A DNA stretch of 64,000 nucleotides. It comes from Eleginops maclovinus (taxonomy: Eukaryota; Chordata; Actinopteri; Perciformes; Eleginopidae). The notes beneath the pieces were generated by a model. It made no database searches and had not been told where the DNA came from. It saw only the letters and a program-made list of their open reading frames with translations. Of this stretch, positions 59,901 through 64,000 are shown one piece after another. Where the stretch lies: contig NC_086370.1 in the NCBI RefSeq assembly GCF_036324505.1, positions 17,014,600-17,078,599 on the forward strand, in the 5' to 3' direction. The translations under genes were made by a program, and so were the position numbers. Numbering within the stretch: position 1 is the stretch's first letter; every line of letters starts with the position of its first letter.

Positions 59901-62900
59901 TGGATAAAAATCCATATTAGTTCCATCTCCTCCACCAATAGCTGCTAGGTGGCCCCGCCTGTGTGATACATTTCTGTTAATCCCCAAAGTCCCCAAAGCT
60001 TAGAGACATAATGCCCAAATCTGTGCACGACAAAATGGGATTTTTGCTTTCCCACTGTTGCTCCCACAGGATGGGAATGGGATACACAAATCTCACTAAC
60101 CCTCCGTGGGAAGTCTCCTCTTACCATTATTTCACTGTGAGCCGCTGACCTCGTAGCTTACTCCATCAGGCCAATAATGGGCTGTTCTGTTTGGAAAAGA
60201 TCAGGGATTAACACCTTCTCAACTTCTTCACTAATTACCTCAGTGTGTGTCATCACAGGGGAAACTGATTTGATAGAGGGAGGGGATGTTGAAATGAGCA
60301 CTCGAATCCTCAACTCCTGCAAAAAGGCTTTCCAAGTCTTTGTTTCTCTCAGTCATTTTCTCTCTGCCTCTCAGCCTGGTCAATAAAAAGCTCATAATAT
60401 TGAACTGTACTGCAGAATTACATTTGAACCCTCCTCTTTTTTTCAGTATTCTATTTGATTTTGCTTTGAACAATCCAGAACTCTAAGCATCCTTTTTCTG
60501 CCTTCTTACTTGTACATGGTAGAGCAGTGGAACAGTACTCAGTAGAGGATATATTTACTTTGATGAAAATGTACTGTACTAGGAAGAAGTCAAATGACAT
60601 GTCGAGTAAAAGATTCAAACTGGAAACTGTACCCATCCATCAAAACAACAAAAAGGCTCTGTTTCGAGTGTAGCTTTACTTTAGTTACGTTAGCGACGTT
60701 CAGCTCTCGTAATGAACCTTTGGTCCAGATTCAAATGTCTGAACCACTATGGGATGGATTGCCATTACGTGTTGTACAAACAATCAGAAGATGAATTCTA
60801 CTAGCTTTGCTAATCCTCTGACTTTTTGCCAACATCGAGGTCGTCGATTTTAGATTTGAAATGTATCCGTTCAATTGATTGGCATTGATATTGGCAATGA
60901 TGCATTCAGCAACTGATTCCGAGCTATTCTTTAGTATGGAAAGAATGAAGTACACTCAATGCTTATAACATGTGCGGTAAATACTATTTCGTTTTCAGTG
61001 TTGTGTTTATGCACACTACTCTTTCACAATGGAGTGTAGGAGCTACTCATCGTTCATTTGTGGAGATTATTTGCAGTGACCTTCCGAAGTCGGGGATTGA
61101 TTGACAGACTTCTGACACAGCCCCGGAAAATTTTTAAAATCGAAATTGAAAAAAGAGACCACTTCAGCATGATCATTTTCTCTTGTTTTCTTATTTATAG
61201 GTATGTATTTGAGTTCAGTTATTATACAAATGTTTTATTGTATTCTATAAACTACCGACAATTTTTCTCTGAATTGAAATTCAACAGACGTTGGAATGGC
61301 TGCCATACATGTAGAGGTAAAGATTTAAGAAACATTTGGAGTGGTCTCTTACATTTCTCCGGAGCTGTATACTCCATATTGAATGTTGACAGTACATACT
61401 ATACGAAATGAGTATGTAGTCGGGCTATACAAACTTTAAATAAGCCTAAGCTAAAGGAACTTGGTGTAGAGAGGGGGAATAACAATTTCATAATGTTGCC
61501 CTTTTCTACATAAATCTACTAAAAATGTAGAAACCTGTTTGAAGAGGGCTTTCAGATTTTGTCTTTGAGCATTGCAAGTGCCTGAAAATTACTGTACGGT
61601 GTCTTTTTGAATATGCTGTATGTCCACTTTATTGCTGCAACTAACGGAATATGAGCCTTTCTGTTCATTACGCCGCTCAAGATGAAACGCCGGGATGAAA
61701 AACTACATTTGCTTTTTATGTAAAAAAAAAAAGTAGACTATATGATTCAATGCATGACATATTTTATCAGTCGAAAGAGTGTTTTCTTTTAAGTTGCGTC
61801 TCACATCAAACATCAATTCATATGCAGCAAAGTAGGTAGCACTTCACAGAGCTACAGCTGTACTCGTGCTGTCTGCTTTCCGGGTCTTTTATTAGTCTAG
61901 GAAATTATTATATTGAACTGTGTCAGCAGCAAGACTTTTTCTGTTTGTGAAAAGGATTTGTCAGGAGCCTTTTAACAGGAGGAATTGTAAAGTGCTCTCT
62001 TTGATGTGGTGGAGGAGAGAGTTTTTATTATGAAAGGAAACCAAGGTTTTATTTCAGTGCTGAGTTTTACACTTTGGCCAGATTAACCATAACAACCGGT
62101 AATATGGTAGGCAGTCCGTTATTATGATGTTGAACACGTTCTATTTCTTTGAGCGTCCCTGACTTGCAGCTAATTAAATAAATGTCAGAAAACCTCACAG
62201 GTATCACCTTCGAGTGGATTTTCTAGGAGAAGTTACATGCTATTTGTACTTCCAGGAACGACTATTAAGATTGTCTGAATATCTGTTTCAAAGCGGCCTC
62301 ATTCGCAATTCTCTTTGGTAAGAGGAATTTGTTTCCGAGGGCACAATGGAGGTGTAGCCTCCATTGCTGTATTTAGGTCAGTGGTGTTTTCATACGGAAT
62401 CAGTAATTGGATGTATACAGAAAGCTCCACTAAAGTGTGTGTAGAGCTCCTTTGTTCCACTTTGACCGAAAAGATGAAAACGTTATAGCATCTTTAATCC
62501 TCAGATTTCTTGTGTAAGACAATGTAAAACTAGAGCCTCAGAGGCAGAAGTAATACAAAAAAATGGCAAAGACACTTAGATCTTCGCTAAAACAGAGCGC
62601 TTTAGCACCACACTTCTTTTACTTCCTTTCCTTTTATTCCTGTCTCTCTCAAATGGTATCCCATGTACGACCCGATGTTAGCCAGTCACTCCGTGTGATG
62701 TGAATCGATCAACCTTGATGATTAATCAGCATTTCTATGATTATGGTATCGTTGAATTTGAAACTGGTAGCTGACAAAACAGCTGAAATCAGTCAAACAT
62801 TTATTTTCTGTTCAAATGTATACGTCTCTTTTTACATAAAGGCCAAAGATTTAGTTTTTTGTTGGATAAAACCGTTATTTAAATGTATCAAATACTCTCA

Positions 62901-64000
62901 CACCGATGGTAGCGGGCCACCAAGCAAGATGCTGGTGTTCAACAATTCAAGGTTCATAGTCTTATTCAACCAAAATTTGACATGTGAAAATATGGATTTT
63001 TGGAACAAACTGCTAACCCTGTAATGAGCAAACAACCTGCCTCCTGAGCCCGTATCGCTGCAGCCCTTATGCTTTGCTTACAGTTGGGTTAGACAATCAA
63101 TACAACTCTTATATCTGTCCTTTTGAATATAAATCTAGAGCTAGAAGACTCCTGTTGTAAAGTAAATTGAATACATGTATTTCCTGGGAGGTCAAACGAT
63201 TCCTTTTAGTGCTGTAAATACATAAAGGGGGTTTGACATGTTGGCACATCATATAAAGCAATAGCCCTACAATCAACATCAACAATCAACAATACTTTAG
63301 GGAAGCTTTAAACATTTATTAGAATTTTTATCTGTGATAGTTGAATCAATTGCTCCTCTAGTAATTTAATATAAGCATTATAAAGGTAGAAAACATGACA
63401 TAACTTTAGTTTTTCTATTTTACTCTCAGGTTTTATTTCATGCACCCAAATGAAAAAGCATTGAAAGAAAGACCACTCTACTCCACACTGATACCAACTC
63501 CATGCAATGTCAATGCAGTGGTTTCACCTTGGCTCTCTAAACATGGCCTTCATCTGATCAATACAGTAGGTACTCCCGGCATTGATTCTGGGATGGAGCC
63601 AGATATCAATGGAATATAATTGCAACAGTTGAACTCACTTCTTCTGTGCGGGCATTTCTCCTTGTTAGTAATCATAGGACCATCATCTTCTTTCTGCTTG
63701 CTCAAAGGGGGTACTCCAGTGAGTCACTGCCAGCAGAAATTCACCTTTTGAATTCACAGACACTTACCAGGGGTTTGTTTGGAGGAATGGAGGGCTGGCC
63801 TTGCAGATATTGAATATAAAATCATCATTGTCAAACCATAATGAGAGCTCTTTTACTCTGGTGCGCTGTTATTAAAAGCCTTCGCTTCATAATACCCAGA
63901 ATGTCACGTCTCCGAGGCCCCCGTCATGTTTCCTTGCTCTTATTTTTGTTCCGAGTGTAAATTTGTAGAGACAAGGCCTGTGTGGTTAAGTGCAGCTTAG

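Larger units (their letters stand above)
52642..64000. other. first intron of probable adam12
   Basis: No further exon recognised. Contains a 23-base C run (54323-54345), the complete hAT element (55364-58187), a GCTAA-type fish repeat in reverse orientation (about 59705-59900), and AT-rich DNA to the window end. Confidence 0.5.

Noticed and set aside
61058..61411. 117-codon plus-strand frame near the window end
   Set aside because: No recognisable motif and repeat-like surroundings; it does not start at an ATG-led exon with splice support.

Overview
The window is vertebrate nuclear DNA, almost certainly from a ray-finned (percomorph-like) teleost. Genes are split into short exons with GT-AG introns. 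There are long GT/TG microsatellites, an L2-type LINE tail ending in ATTCTG repeats, a degraded tRNA-derived SINE of fish type, and fish-type hAT and piggyBac remains. There is no bacterial-style gene density, no rRNA or tRNA gene and no CRISPR array.

Layout. (1) 1-9255, plus strand: the last two coding exons of insyn2a (FAM196A), separated by a 7.5 kb intron; the 5' part lies left of the window. (2) 12893-16613, minus strand: a complete ten-exon indoleamine 2,3-dioxygenase gene (ido1-like, 411 aa). Every splice phase closes exactly and the haem-ligand histidine is present. It converges with insyn2a. (3) 16.6-34.7 kb: intergenic and repeat-rich, with a transposon graveyard at about 20.2-24.8 kb. 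The graveyard holds a GTF2IRD2/ZBED-like hAT fragment, a decayed multi-exon copy of a fish multicopy family (PB1/SAMD3-like), and a piggyBac N-terminus that seems to have inserted into that copy. (4) 34.7-48.6 kb, plus strand: c10orf90 (FATS-like), seven exons recovered, with the C-terminal ALMS motif over the last four. (5) 52.08-52.64 kb, plus strand: a CpG-rich promoter/5'UTR and a signal-peptide first exon that is probably adam12, followed by at least 11 kb of its first intron. (6) 55364-58187, inside that intron: a structurally complete hAT transposon with an intact 630-aa transposase, matching terminal inverted repeats and a perfect 8-bp target duplication.

The same-strand order insyn2a, c10orf90, adam12 matches the human 10q26 block (INSYN2A, C10orf90, ADAM12). 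DOCK1, which contains INSYN2A in an intron in human, is not recognisable here, and an IDO gene sits in its place. Human IDO1/IDO2 lie beside ADAM genes at 8p11, the FGFR1 side of the FGFR paralogon, while ADAM12/C10orf90 are on the FGFR2 side. The arrangement is therefore of evolutionary interest.

These genes do not form a pathway: inhibitory-synapse scaffold, tryptophan catabolism, centrosome/p53-associated ALMS protein and (probable) metalloprotease. The strongest candidates for new biology are the apparently intact hAT element, the decayed intron-containing fish repeat family, and a TG microsatellite abutting the 3' splice site of a c10orf90 exon.
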